A stretch of 64,000 nt of DNA from Serinus canaria (lineage: Eukaryota > Chordata > Aves > Passeriformes > Fringillidae): contig NC_066323.1 of NCBI RefSeq assembly GCF_022539315.1, forward strand, positions 15,861,719-15,925,718, given 5' to 3'. The notes under the pieces are model-generated. The model was not told where the DNA came from. It saw nothing but the letters and a program-made list of their open reading frames with translations, and did not search any database. Below are positions 25,223 through 37,201 of the stretch, piece by piece; the stretch's first letter is position 1, and each line of letters begins with the position of its first letter. A program made the translations under genes and the position numbers.

Positions 25223-28200
25223 TTCTTGTGTCTGAAGACCTTGCATTGGAGAAGCAGTATCTTGTTGCCCTATTCTCCATGCAAGTGAGGATAGGTTTAC
25301 ATTTGTTTATAAGGTTCGTGAATTATTATCAATCAATATATCTGCCATCTAGGATCCCTCAGGAAATCATCAGAGTTGCATTAACTGCCTTCTCCAAAAC
25401 CAGTGACCTTAGTAAAGACCTGATGAGACACTCCTGCTGTTGGTGAATGTCAATAACAAAAGCAGAGAGAAAGCTGTGTGGTCAGGCCCTGGGCTGAAGC
25501 CCATATGTGTTAAAAGCTTCAGTGCAACAGCCCTCACACTTTGCTTCTCTTTAGAAGTCCCTGGGCCATCGCCTTTTAGTCCCCTGACTTAATATACAGT
25601 GGGTAGTGTCTCTCATTGTGCTGTTTTGCAATACAGCTCCCCTTATAGATGCAAAGCCTGCTTTGCTGAAGACACTTATACAAACCCCTCATTTAGAGCT
25701 AAGGGCAAAGAACATTCTCTTTTGGTGAACTAAATGGAGGCTTTACCACTGATGTCAGTGAGACCAAGTTCCCACCTCTTTTTCAAGCAAGACTAACAAA
25801 ATGAGGCCAGGTGACTGGTAGAAATTATGCAAGAATTATAACTCCCAGGACAGAAAAACAGTGGGGTGTCATGTAAATCTTTGGTGTAACAGGATCAATG
25901 AGCGTCAATGCAGTTTTATGAGTATACATTTATTTATATGTGTCTCCCTTTTGAGGCAGAGCTTACGTGCCCTTGGGAAGTGCTGCAAAGCTCCCACACC
26001 TCGTTATATAGGTGTATGTAAATATGTCATGCATAGTAAATACCCTCATAAAATTTTATTTTTGAAGCTGCCTTTTCAACCTCTTCTAATGTTAGCTCTG
26101 AGCAAACAGGCAAATAAAAGCCTCACAACCACACAGGGAGAAACAAGTTGTGAGTAGCATTTAAGCCACCTGTCTGGGAAATTGCTTTGGGCCCATGAGA
26201 TGCGCCAGCAATGGAAAGGTCTGAATGAAGATGCTGGCAAATGGGAACGGGGGGGTCTATCCTAGCACAGGGTACAGCTGTGTATTAATATTGACCATTT
26301 TACTGAGTCCTGAGACTGCTGCTTTGGTTGGAAATGGCAGAAAGCATCTGTGCAGGTCCTTTCAGCAAGCTGACCTGGGGACAAGGGCCTGAGCAGCCAT
26401 TTGTGCTACAGAGAGTGATTAATGGACCTCTGATGAAGTGGCAGTAGCAAGGTGTGCTCAGCTTTTGGAGCAGAAAATGTGATGGCAGAGGAAGCTGGAG
26501 AAGGACACTTGTTCCAACAGCTCTGGTGGTCTCATAAAGCTACCCCGATGCACTTGGAGAGAGCACTGACTCCACACAGTGCCAGGAATCTGCACAAGCA
26601 AGACAATCAAGTATGTGGCCAGGAGAGCCCACATTCAGGCAGCAAACAGGAGAGAAATCCAGGAACATTCTGAGTTCTGAGAAAGCTCTAATCTCATTTC
26701 TTATCTGGTGAGGAGTGGAATGTTCTAGCATATACCAGAATGAATGAATGGGTTAAGTTTCCCAAATAATTTCTAGAGAAAGGCTCCTCCTGAAGAATCC
26801 TGGACTGCCTTAAGTGGTAGGATGATATAATCATCCACGGCATGATAACTTTGCAGTAAAAATTGATGAATAAATCTGAGAGAGAGCACACTTGGCAAGC
26901 AGATCACCAAATATCAGAAGTCCTTCCCATTAAACAAACTGTCCCCAGTGCAGAAGTAAAAGAAATGGCCAAACATTTTTGACTAAGCGCATTTCCTTAG
27001 ATCAGTCTCTGCTATCAGAGCATAAAAATTTCTGAAGAAGTACAAATTCAACAAGTTTATAATGTGAATACTTTTGTGGTTCAGTTCACTTCCAAACAGA
27101 GAGACAAAAGGGAAAAAAAAACCAGACTCCAAAAAAATGTGATCTCCTCCCTCCTCCTCCAATATTTATTACAGACAAATCCAGAACTTCTGTTTTGTGA
27201 TATTTACTGAAGATCATATTTTGTGTGTTCTGGGGTGGAACAAAATGAATTTGAGACCTCTAAAGTTATCATAGAGTGGAATTGTTCTTCTAGGGCCAAT
27301 TATTTAAGCAGACTTGAAGTTATAAGAAATACCTTTAGAAATGAGAGATTGAAAGAAATAAAAGGACATAGGAGCTGAGAAATCTGACTGTACATTTAAT
27401 TCAGGGGAAAAAAGGTAATCTCTTTGATTCCAAGGACAGTAGCATCTTAAGGACAAAAGATAAGATCTTTGGAATGGAATAATGTAGAACAAGTGAGGAC
27501 ACACCCAGAAAATATCTAATAATATCATAACAGAGAGATGGGGTAATTTTTTTTTAAGTTTCCTTTATCTCTCTCCAAATAGCCTTGGAGATGCATAACC
27601 CAACCCAGGAACTTTGCAAATATTAACACTTGTAAATAGCTGATAAATTTTGCAAATCCAATGTCTCTCCTAGCCTTGCAATAAGTATAGGTCAGAATTT
27701 TTCAGATTAATAGTTAGAGTTTGGCTGTATAATGCTGAAAGCCAAAGATTTTTTTTTTAAATGAAAAAAAAAGTCTAAGATGGTCCCTTTCAAACATTTT
27801 CATATTTCTGAAGAGAACTTGCATGTTGTTTCTGCACCTCATGAAATCATTATTTCTGAAGGGGCTATCATCACCTAGCTCACCAGCTGGCCAGCCTTTC
27901 AGTACTGGCTTCTCTTTAAAACAAGACATCAAAATCAGTGAAGAAAGTTGCAATGATTGTTGCTAGAATTTCCCAAAATAAAAACAAAGAATTAATCAGA
28001 ACGCAGAGTTCTACAAAACAGAGTAGGACAGAAGACAGACTGGCTGCCTTTCTTTCAATGCGTATCCTGAAGCCTCTATATCAGCTAGAGAAGCTGCAAA
28101 CCCTTTGGGAGCCAGGCTGTCTCTTGCTAATGTCAGTAAAGTCCTTGTCACATTTTCAGCTCTGTGTTACTATTAAAGCCAAGTTGTAGATTCTCGTGTT

Positions 28201-31200
28201 GTACAGAAAATGAAATGTGTATTAAAAGGAACAATTCAGCTCAAGCCTTGTGCAGCTCAAGCCTGGTGCCTTATCTGCTTCATCCCATTGAGACAGCATG
28301 TCCTTGTGCCTTGTTTGTACAGTGTGGAAAAACCCTGATCTGCAGGTGAACAGTCCTTGCAATTGCCCACATTGCAAAAGAAAGCACTTACTGAATATTC
28401 TTCAGGGGAAACAAACAGGGAAGCCCTAAAAACGTGTTGCACTCTACTGAGAGATAGACAAAGATATGCAGTATGAATTTATTTTTGTTAACAGTCAGAG
28501 AAATAATGCTAGTTATTTTAACTCGCCCTTGGAGTTACTGCTCTGAAGGAATGTGCTAAATGCTATTCATTTCTCATGTGTCTATTTGAATATGAAGATT
28601 CAACAGCATGAGGCTACATCTGTTCTAAAAAAAAAAGATCAGTGCTTGGCATCTTGGTGTGCTCTGTGTACAATTCATTTGATTCCTTGCAATGCAGCTA
28701 AGATCTACATTTTTAATATTGGCTAGCAGTGCCTCCAGTTTTGGGTTGTTAGCCTAAATTGCCTTGCAGATGTTGGATGTTCTGGGACTGAGTACTCTGT
28801 GCTGCTTTGAAAAGCCTTAAATGAAAAATCCAATATTATTTTGGGAGGCACTCAAGAATTATCAATTGCCTAAATAGATGAATATTTCAAGTGCTCCTGA
28901 AGATAATAGTGCTTGAAAACCTCATGCAATAATACTCTGAGATGCTGTAGAGCTTACTTCTCATTATATCTCTTTGATCATTGATTAAATATTATTCACC
29001 ACTCCTTCTACAATTCATGAGAGGCTCTACTAGACTTTAAAATATCTTGAATTTGGAGTTGCTTAGTCAGGTCAGAAGCCCTGTTGCTCCGTTCGAATAT
29101 TTATCAAGTTCAGATTTTTTCAAAGGCAAAAAAGCAACTCAATGTTTTTTTTCCATGGCCTCAAATTTTGCAAGTCATTCCAATACTTTTAGGTAATGAT
29201 ACTGAAATAGTCTAAACAAGTGCCTTAAGCAGTGCTTAGTATCACATAGAATTAAATTGGAGTGTACACAGAAATTACTCCATTTGAACCTGAAACCTCA
29301 CTTAATAAACAAACAAACAAAAAAATCAAATTCCCTAAGAGTTCCAACTGATCACAGAAAGAACCCAAACAAAGAGAGCAACAAATACTGACAACTGTAT
29401 TCATGTCAAGCTATAATTTTCATAACTAGCTTAAATTTTGAGCTGCAAGAGATGCAATAACCAACTAATACAACATCTGAGACTTTCACTGTTCAGCTAC
29501 ATTCATTTCACCCAGCATAAGTTATCCAAAAATGGCATCTATAAGCTGGATAGCTACACTGCCTCCCTAGTCACTGCAACGAGAGACTGATATATCCAGA
29601 GATGTCTGAGAGAGGATGCAATGAATAGGCATTTGGAGGTGCTACAGCTGGAAATCAATGTCTCCCTAGATTTGCTAAAAAAAGGAATATAATTGAACTC
29701 TTAAAGACAAGCAGCCACTCGGGAAGATCTGCATTTCTATCATAGTCTTACTGTTTCATTAGGTTTGTTCTGCATGTGAACATTTCCATCTGGTAGAATC
29801 TGTGCTGCTGAACTGACCCCAACATGCACAATTCTTGACTTTTAGAAGTCATTTGTGTTCAACTGTTTATAAAACAGGAGTTTCAAAGCTGTATCAAAGA
29901 GAATTTGTGGAAACAATATTTTATCCTGCACATGTGAGGAAGAATTGCTTCATAAATGCTTGAATATGTAAAAAGGACTGTGTGACTTCTCTGATGAACA
30001 ACAACTCAACAGCACAGCTTGACTTTCAAATATTCATAATCAATTCATTAAATAAAGAATGAATGGAAGAAAACTATCATCACAGATATTCCACAAACAG
30101 AAAAGAAAGTGAAATGACAGTTCTTATGCGTCCTCTGAATATTTTCATGAGGAAACTATATTAATATTTAATGCATGTATTACCTTTTTCAGCCAGCTCT
30201 AATTTAAGTGAATTTCATTCTCTGTGAAATGTCTGCTAATAGAATACTAATGCCACTAATAGTTGCTTGCCATACTTGGAGAGGCGGGAGTTAATATTAC
30301 TGACGTCTGTGTCTAAAGATGTTATTCTTAACACTGAATTAGAGAATGCTGTAACCATGTAAATTTATAAACTAGCACAATAGAAATGGAAGCAGTGTGT
30401 CAGAGAGCTATTTAATCTATCTACATAAATACATAACCTCACAGATGGCAAACAACCCCAGATTTGAGAAACAGACTGTGAGCAATACTGATACTAGAGA
30501 AAAGCATGTCTCTCAAATGGCAAAAGCTGGGGTGTCTAACAGCAAAGTCAATACACCATGTTTCTAATTAGCCTGAACTGCCAAAGACCTGCCTTAACTG
30601 CCAGCTTCTTTTCCCAGGTCTCTGATCCTCTCTGGGGTGGAAGGTTCCCTTCCCTCCCTTGGGACACTCCAGGCTGTGTTCTCCACGGCTCCTGAGCAAC
30701 ACTGCCAAGTGTCTCCAGCCTAGTGAGCAGAGCAGGGGAACCTTCCTCAGTGCGGAACCTTCCTGTTCCTGAGGACACCCAGCTCTCCTCCTTTCAGGGC
30801 TGGCACTCCTGAGGCCTTGCTGACTCGCAGACTTCTGGGACTGATGGTAGAACGGGACCCTAGAAGCTCCAGCGCTATCAACCATGTGCAACTCAGCACA
30901 CAGCAGTGAATCTCTCCTAGCTTCAACTGGCTTTCTGCTGGTAGGTTCAGTCCTTGAACTAGGAAGGAAAATCACAGTATGGCTGACCAACACCACAAAG
31001 TTGCCAGAATCTGCTCTAAAGCACAGAAAGGGGGTTTTGCAGTTGACATGATCTACCATTCTCCCAAACCTGTGCATTTCAGGGGCTGTATGGACTCAGG
31101 ATGATGCTAGATTTGGATTCCTTCATGTAGGAGAATATCTTAGGAAAGCCATAGTCACATCTCAGACGTAATCATAAATGTTGCCTACATTGGAATACTG

Positions 31201-31724
31201 GAACTTAAAATACTGGAGGATTTCAGCATTTTCTTTTTACCTCACTCTAATTGTGTTCAAGCACAGGAATGTAAGAAGACAATGCAGTGAGGGTTAATCC
31301 TGGTGCCTGAATACCAGATGGAATGACAGTACTAAGCTTTCTTTTTACTGCTGTGTACAACTGATCCTAAATCAGAAGAGGAACTGAATTGGATACCAAG
31401 CCACTTTTGTTTACATCAGGATAGATTTACAGAAGGCACCTGCACAAATTCCACAGAGCATTAGGAGATCCTCAAGGTGTTTCTTCTGTTCCTCAGTCTA
31501 AACACTAGAAAACTGCTTTAGAATTGAGAGGTCTATTTATAGTGTTTCCCTGTTTAAGTACACCCACCTTACCTAGACCAGGTCAAATACAGATATGAAT
31601 ATGAAATGTACCGAGAAAATAAGTTGCTAAACAGTTGTTTTGTTTTTCAGACTTCCTCATGGGAGAAACTTTCTGTGCATGGGGCAGTTCCCAAATCAGA
31701 GCACCACCATCCTGCCATGTAATA
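25223..31724. other. Unique non-coding stretch
   Basis: About 6.5 kb with no recognised repeat or gene. The longest frame is 169 codons on minus (30568-31077), inside a GC-richer patch with several CpGs at 30680-30870. It has no recognisable domain and is treated as unsupported. A small AAAC-type run lies near 29305-29322. Confidence 0.6.
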
Positions 31725-31965
31725 GGAAAGGTGGGACTGGAATATCTCTCCAAAGATACAAGAGCTGTTCAGCCTAAGAGGAGGCTCAGGTGATCTTCTG
31801 CATATCTGCAGGTATCTAAAGGGATGGCGCAAAGAAGGAAGAGCTGGGCCTTTTCAATGGCAACCAGTGTCCATCTGGCTCAGGGTGGCCCTTCTTCAGC
31901 AGGAACATGGACCAGATGACCTCTAGAGATCCCTGCTAACACTAACAGCTCTGTGAGTGTGTGCT
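31725..31965 (+). mobile_element. CR1 LINE 3' fragment, internally deleted
   Basis: Blocks matching the CR1 3' region appear in the expected order: agctgttcagcctaagagga with ggctcagg, gtatctaaagggatgg, a ctgggccttttcaatggcaa stretch, then ggtggcccttcttcagcagg, accagatgacctctagagat, and the terminal ctctgtgagtgtgtg. Compared with the family arrangement I know, the part between the ggcaaccagtg block and the tccatctggctc block is missing, so this copy carries an internal deletion as well as 5' truncation. It is more diverged than the copy at 25 kb. The left boundary is approximate. Confidence 0.8.
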
Positions 31966-34900
31966 GCTGGCACAACAACCAGCAGAACTGAGATTGTGTG
32001 AAAGGGGCCTGAGCAAATGCAGAAACATGAAGCCCACTGCCAGACAGGCTTTCCAACACAGGATTTGTCTCTGCAGCTTGGGAAGCTCCTAACAGTGGGG
32101 CTGAGCTGCTGCCCACACCTGCCTGTCACCTTGGCAGGCCTTGCTTCCCCTGAATAGACTCAAGTATTGGTGTTAAGAGTATGGAAGTCCATGTCTGACC
32201 CAGCAAGGGCAGCTGAGCATGGGGTGAGCCTGCTCAGGACAACCATCACCTCCCAGTGCCTTCTGCCTCTTAGACAGATGCAAAGATGGAAATCTCATGG
32301 AGATTTAGATGGTGAAATGCTGGCAAGTGGGAAGTGGTTCTTTGGTACTTCCCAAATGCTCCCGCTAAGCAGCATTCTCTCATGAGAGGTCCCAGGCTAC
32401 ACCAGGCATCAAGGGGGCCCTTTCTCTCCTTCCCCAGCACTCTAGGGAAGCAGATGGCAGGATGCTTGCAAGCAGCTTGCTAGTACCTAGAGGAAGATCC
32501 AGCCCTCACAGGGCTTTTGGCAAAATCCCTCCTTGGCCCAACATCTGGCAAAGCTCTGACATGCCAGCAATGAGATGGGAGTGGGCTCTTGTGAGACTCA
32601 GATTATTTGAGCCACGTGGTGCTTGTGGAACTGGGATCCATTTATGTGTTTTGTCCTGTATCCCCCCCCCAATATCACCTGTGCTGCTGGCAAAGCATGA
32701 CCCAGGCTGATGCTGCAGCTGTACTGCAGGGCAGTGTCAGCTCTTTCCCCATGAGAGCTGAGTGGCAGCCCGTGCCTGGGTCAGAGGGGTATTTAGAACC
32801 TGAATCAGTAATGGATCCTCACTGCAAAACTGGTGTTTAATGGCTTTGATCTGCTGCTTCTTGATTTTATCCCAGCTTCTTGATGGAATCTCTCAGGTGT
32901 GAGCCCTACTAATCCATCCAGTCCATACCTAATGGGTGCTGGTGAGGGAAGAAGCACAAATGTGGCTGGATAGAAGCGACAAATGTCCAGAAAGTGGTGT
33001 GGGCAGCTAGCTGCTTGTGAGGGATTAATGGGAATGGCTGCAAGGAGATCTGAGGGCTTGTCATACTCATAGCTCATAGAAGGAAAGGCGAGGCTTTCTG
33101 CAAAATGCTTTGGTGGATGACACAGAGCACTTCACAGTGTTAGGGCATTGCCCATAAGATCTGAGCCTTTCTCTCCCCTCTTCTACAGCACATGAAGTGC
33201 TCTGCTGCAAGCAGGAAAACAAATTAGGTCATTGACCTTTCCCATGACCTTAACACAAATTCCAGTTTCCATTGACCAGCAGAGTGCCTACTTGAATGGG
33301 ACCTGTCCTATCCCCTTTCTCACCATGCCTCATCCATTTCAAAGTGGCAGAAACAGAATAGAAAATCAAAGTTCAGATATAAAGAAAGATTTTTTAATAG
33401 CAGAACCCTCTTGAAGCCTCTCGGTCTTCCTAATTTAAGGAAACTAAGTTATTTCATTCTAATTCTGATATTTAGCAATGTTGACAGCTCTAATATGTTG
33501 TAAATGTTTCAGATCATATTGTTAAACTGGCTCATTTTTACAATTTAATCTGAAAAAAGACAGATGCCATAAATTGTGAGGCCGATAAGTAATGACAATT
33601 GTGGCTGCATTTAAATGTAAAGTGCGTTTCAATCCTTCTTGTGCTGCACTCTCTAGTAAGGGAGCACTCAAACATTTTCACAGCAAGGATTGTATCTTAA
33701 CAGTTTGTTTTATGGGCCACCTCTTGTGTCATGGGAGACCAACAGAGATCATTTCTCTTCCCTGTTGGTTAAATACCAGCAGTACAACAGCTACAGTTGT
33801 TTATAGCAAGTTCTTTATAATAAAAAAATGCATTTAAGTATGTATTCTAAAGTTTATAGCTGTGCATGCAAACAAGCATTCAAGTATGGCCACAGCTTTA
33901 TAATAATTTAGACTAGGCCTGCAAGATCCAGAGCACAGGCAGCTGTGCAGGCAGCAGCTTTTTGGAAGCTGAAAGTCTTCTGCAACTGAGACATCTCCTG
34001 CACGCTCCCTGACTAGCTCTAGTTCTAGGATGAGAGTAGATAAATGTTTAGAGGGTTTTTCCCAAGAGTAGGTATAAAGCCAGTGCTAATGAGGGGATAA
34101 AACCCCTTTAGTTCCACTCCTTCCCCAATGAATTCACTTCTGTAGGTTTCCCCAGACATCACAGGAATGATTGCTGCCTCACCAGGAAGGGAGCATGAAA
34201 GGACCTGGAAGTCAGGTGTAAGATCATTAATTGCTGAAAAAAAAATTTGTAGCTAATCATGATGCAGTTTAATCAACGGAGGAGTATGGTCCAACCCTAT
34301 GTGCATAGCCACAGCTCTCAACACACTTTAGGCTACTAGTTGATTTTGGATCACAATTTAAACGTGTGTGACAACCAGGAAAAGGTGTTTGCCAAAGCAT
34401 TTATCACAAACCTAATTTGGTCTCCTGTAAGTCAATAATGAATTCTTGAATTTCTGTCAAATGAAGCAAAGTTAAGCGAATGCTAAACAGTTTTTAAAAA
34501 CTCACTCAAAAATCTTACCTGACTCAATACGTGTTAAGGATCTGCTTGCATAAATTGACAAGTGATGACGATACACAGTCTTAACATTGGACTGTTCTCT
34601 CCACACAAACAGGATGGAGTGGTTTATGAGCAGTTAGCAAAACTGACACATCCCTCATCCTTTTACAATTAGGTATTCAAGTGTGAATTCAAGTGAGTGC
34701 TCAGCACAGGTATAAGCCATTAGCCACATATTTTTTGCAGAGGGAAAGAGGGTTAGAAGAAACACTTTTTGTTAAGTGACTTTTCTTGTTTATGAGGACA
34801 TCTTTCTCCTTCAGCTATGCAGGCTTAAAGACAAAAGAAGGTTCTAGCTCACAGAAAAGCTATGTGCTTTAAGAATATTCCGAAAGTTACTCTGTATTTT

Positions 34901-36165
34901 GTTGTTCTAAATAATTATGCCAGCTGCAAGCTATTAAGATTAAATATGTGATCCTAGCCTAAGGAGAAGGCTAGTCTCCCACAAAGGGAGATGTGCCAAA
35001 GTCTACATCAGCTGAAACAGGGATTTTAGTTTTGCTCCTCAATTTTATTTCCTTTTTTTAAGGAAAGTGTTCATATACAGTCCTGGCAGAAAGACAGACT
35101 GGTAAGGAAGGTTGATACATGCATGATCTGTCATGGGAATTTTGGATGAACTTCATGATTTCTCTTTTTTTTTTTAAGTAACAAGAAAAAACTTGATTAG
35201 GAGGATGTTGGAAATCAGACAAGCAACTTTTTACGGAAGGGTTGACGACTTTTCTAAATTACTTCAGTAGAAATCATCATAGCTATTAATATTCAACACC
35301 TAAGTGAGAGATCTTTAGCAATAAATTGAGAAAACAGAAGGAGGTACTTGTGTACTAAAAGCAGAAGTTACTTATCTGTCTGCAAGGTGTCCCTGGGGAC
35401 CTGTGCACTACTTCTTGGTGACCAACGTTTCATTTTCTCATCTGTGAATCTACCCTGACATTTTCACACCAAAGGAGAGCTGCAATTCTTGCTCAGTGTT
35501 TGAACGCCTCCTCCCTCCTTGGCCCCAGGCTGGAGCTGCTTGTCAGGAGAGCACTGTGAGCTGGCTCTGCCTCACTGGCTCTCCAGACACATCAGAAGGA
35601 GGGCTCTCGTTTTCAGCTCCCAACCATTTTTCAATAAGCAGCAGAAGTCTGCTGCCATTCAGCAAGAGTGCTTTCCTCAGCCTTCCCCTCTGCCACCACT
35701 GTGCCATGCATGCTCGTAACCATTTTCAATCATCATAGCTATAAAAAAAGCAAAGCTTTATAGTAACAAAATATTTATTCATCTTCTTAAGTGCTTGTCT
35801 GTAATTCAGTTTAATGATGCTGCACTTTCTTGTGGTCTTTCATTGCCTAGAGGGTACTTTGTATTGATTAAGTCATTGTGTAGGTCTCAGTAAAAAACAA
35901 ACACATAAAATGCAGACTGGAAAAGGAAAAACCTTCTTCAGGTGGAAAACCTCATATATCAGAGTAATGAAACTTTTGATTTGGAGAAACATTTAGAAAA
36001 ACTATGAAAAGAAAGAAATGTAATGTTTAAATAGAAACCTTCATGAAGAGGATAGGGAAATACCCAATCAGTCTGAGGTTCTCTTTCCTTTCTTAAACTG
36101 ATCATTCCCATCACAGACCATGAAATACTTCTCTCTATGCACTGTGTCAAGTTCTATTGAGAGAT
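31966..36165. other. Unique non-coding stretch
   Basis: About 4.2 kb with no supportable gene. Overlapping frames of 60-90 codons at 32462-33077 and 35496-35738 occur on several frames at once and show no domain. A C run lies at 32662-32669. Confidence 0.6.
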
Positions 36166-36170
36166 ACAAT
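36166..36170. repeat. Left target-site duplication of the LTR (ACAAT)
   Basis: ACAAT directly precedes the TGTACTGGG start of the LTR and recurs at 37197-37201. A 5-bp duplication fits integration by an ERVL- or ERVK-type integrase. Confidence 0.75.
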
Positions 36171-36944
36171 TGTACTGGGTTTGCATGGCCAGGTTTTTAC
36201 AGTGGGGGCTACAGGGGCAGCTTCTGTGAGAAGCTGCTGGAAGTTTCTCCCATGTCCACCACAGCCAGTGCCAGCCAGCTCCAGGATGGACCTGCCCTTG
36301 GCCAAGGCTAAGCCAATCAGGAGTGATGGTCACACCTCTGTGATAGCACATTAGATGTAATTGTGGACAGAGAAGAACAGAGTGTAATATGTGAGAGAAA
36401 CAACTCTGCAGACCTCAAGGTCAGTGCAGAAGGAGGGGCAGGAGATGTTCCAGGCTCTGGAGCTGAGATTCCCCTGCAGCCCCAGGTGCAGCCCATGGTG
36501 AGGCAGCTGTGCCCCTGCAGTCCATGGAGGGCACAGGGGGGGCAGAGATCCACCTGCAGCCCCTGGAGGAGCCCCATGCTGGAGCAGGGGCATGACTGAG
36601 GGGAGGCTGTGAACTCATGAGAGGCTTGTGCAGGCTCCTGACAGGGACCTGCAGATCCATGGAGAGAGGGCTCACACTGGAGCAGGTTTCCTGGTAGGAA
36701 TTCCTGTGGGGGACCTAGGCTGGAATAGGCTGTACCTGAAGGACTGGACCCAGTGGAAGAGTGACCCACACTGGAGCAGTTTGTGGACAGCTGTTGCCCA
36801 TGGGATGGACCCATACTGGAAAAGTTCATGGAGAAATATCTTCTGTGGGAGGGAGCTCAGGGAGGAGCAGGAACAATGGGCAATTAACAGACCATAACCC
36901 CCATTCCCTGTCTCCTTGTGCCACTGGGGGAGGAGGCGGAGCTT

Positions 36945-36967
36945 GGGAAGGGGGTAGGGGTGGGGGG
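36945..36967 (+). other. Potential G-quadruplex within the LTR
   Basis: Four G runs (3, 5, 4 and 6 Gs) are separated by loops of one to two bases, matching the standard G3+ N1-7 pattern. It sits about 60 bases upstream of the LTR polyadenylation signal. Formation in vivo is not shown by sequence. Confidence 0.6.
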
Positions 36968-37022
36968 AAGGTGGTTTTAATATTTATTTTACTACTCATT
37001 ATCCTGCCCTGGTTTTATTAGT

Positions 37023-37028
37023 AATAAA
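37023..37028 (+). terminator. LTR polyadenylation signal AATAAA
   Basis: A canonical AATAAA in the position expected for the R region of the LTR, followed by a TG-rich stretch (ggtctgttctg) about 20 bases downstream. It could still end transcripts that read through the solo LTR. Confidence 0.6.
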
Positions 37029-37196
37029 TTCAGTTAATATCCAAAATTTTGGTCTGTTCTGCCCTTGAAGGTATTTGGTGAGTGATCTCTTCCAGTCCTT
37101 AACTCATGAACCTTTGTCATATTTCTCTCCCTTTTCCAGATGAGAAAAGTGGCTTTGGTGGGTGTCTGGCATCCAGACACAGGTCAACCCACTATA

Positions 37197-37201
37197 ACAA
37201 T
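37197..37201. repeat. Right target-site duplication of the LTR (ACAAT)
   Basis: A perfect repeat of the five bases left of the LTR, marking its right edge. Confidence 0.75.

Larger units (their letters stand above)
36171..37196 (+). mobile_element. Solo LTR of an avian endogenous retrovirus (ERVL-like, songbird type)
   Basis: A 1,026-base element begins TGTACTGGGTTTGCATGG and ends GGTCAACCCACTATA (the family normally ends in CA, so the last bases appear mutated). ACAAT flanks both sides. It follows the LTR layout known from songbird genomes: a 5' block ending near the caatcaggagtgatgg region, an internal array of degenerate repeats containing cactggagcag (36673-36820), a G-rich block, AATAAA at 37023-37028, and a pyrimidine-rich 3' block. 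No gag, pol or env sequence adjoins it, so it is a solo LTR left by recombination. It keeps one CpG (36937). The minus-strand open frame across it (36317-36829) arises from the repeats. Subfamily assignment (TguLTR5/ERVL-type) is tentative. Confidence 0.88.

Noticed and set aside
36317..36829. 170-codon minus-strand open frame
   Set aside because: It lies wholly inside the solo LTR, antisense, and is produced by the LTR's GC-rich degenerate repeats.
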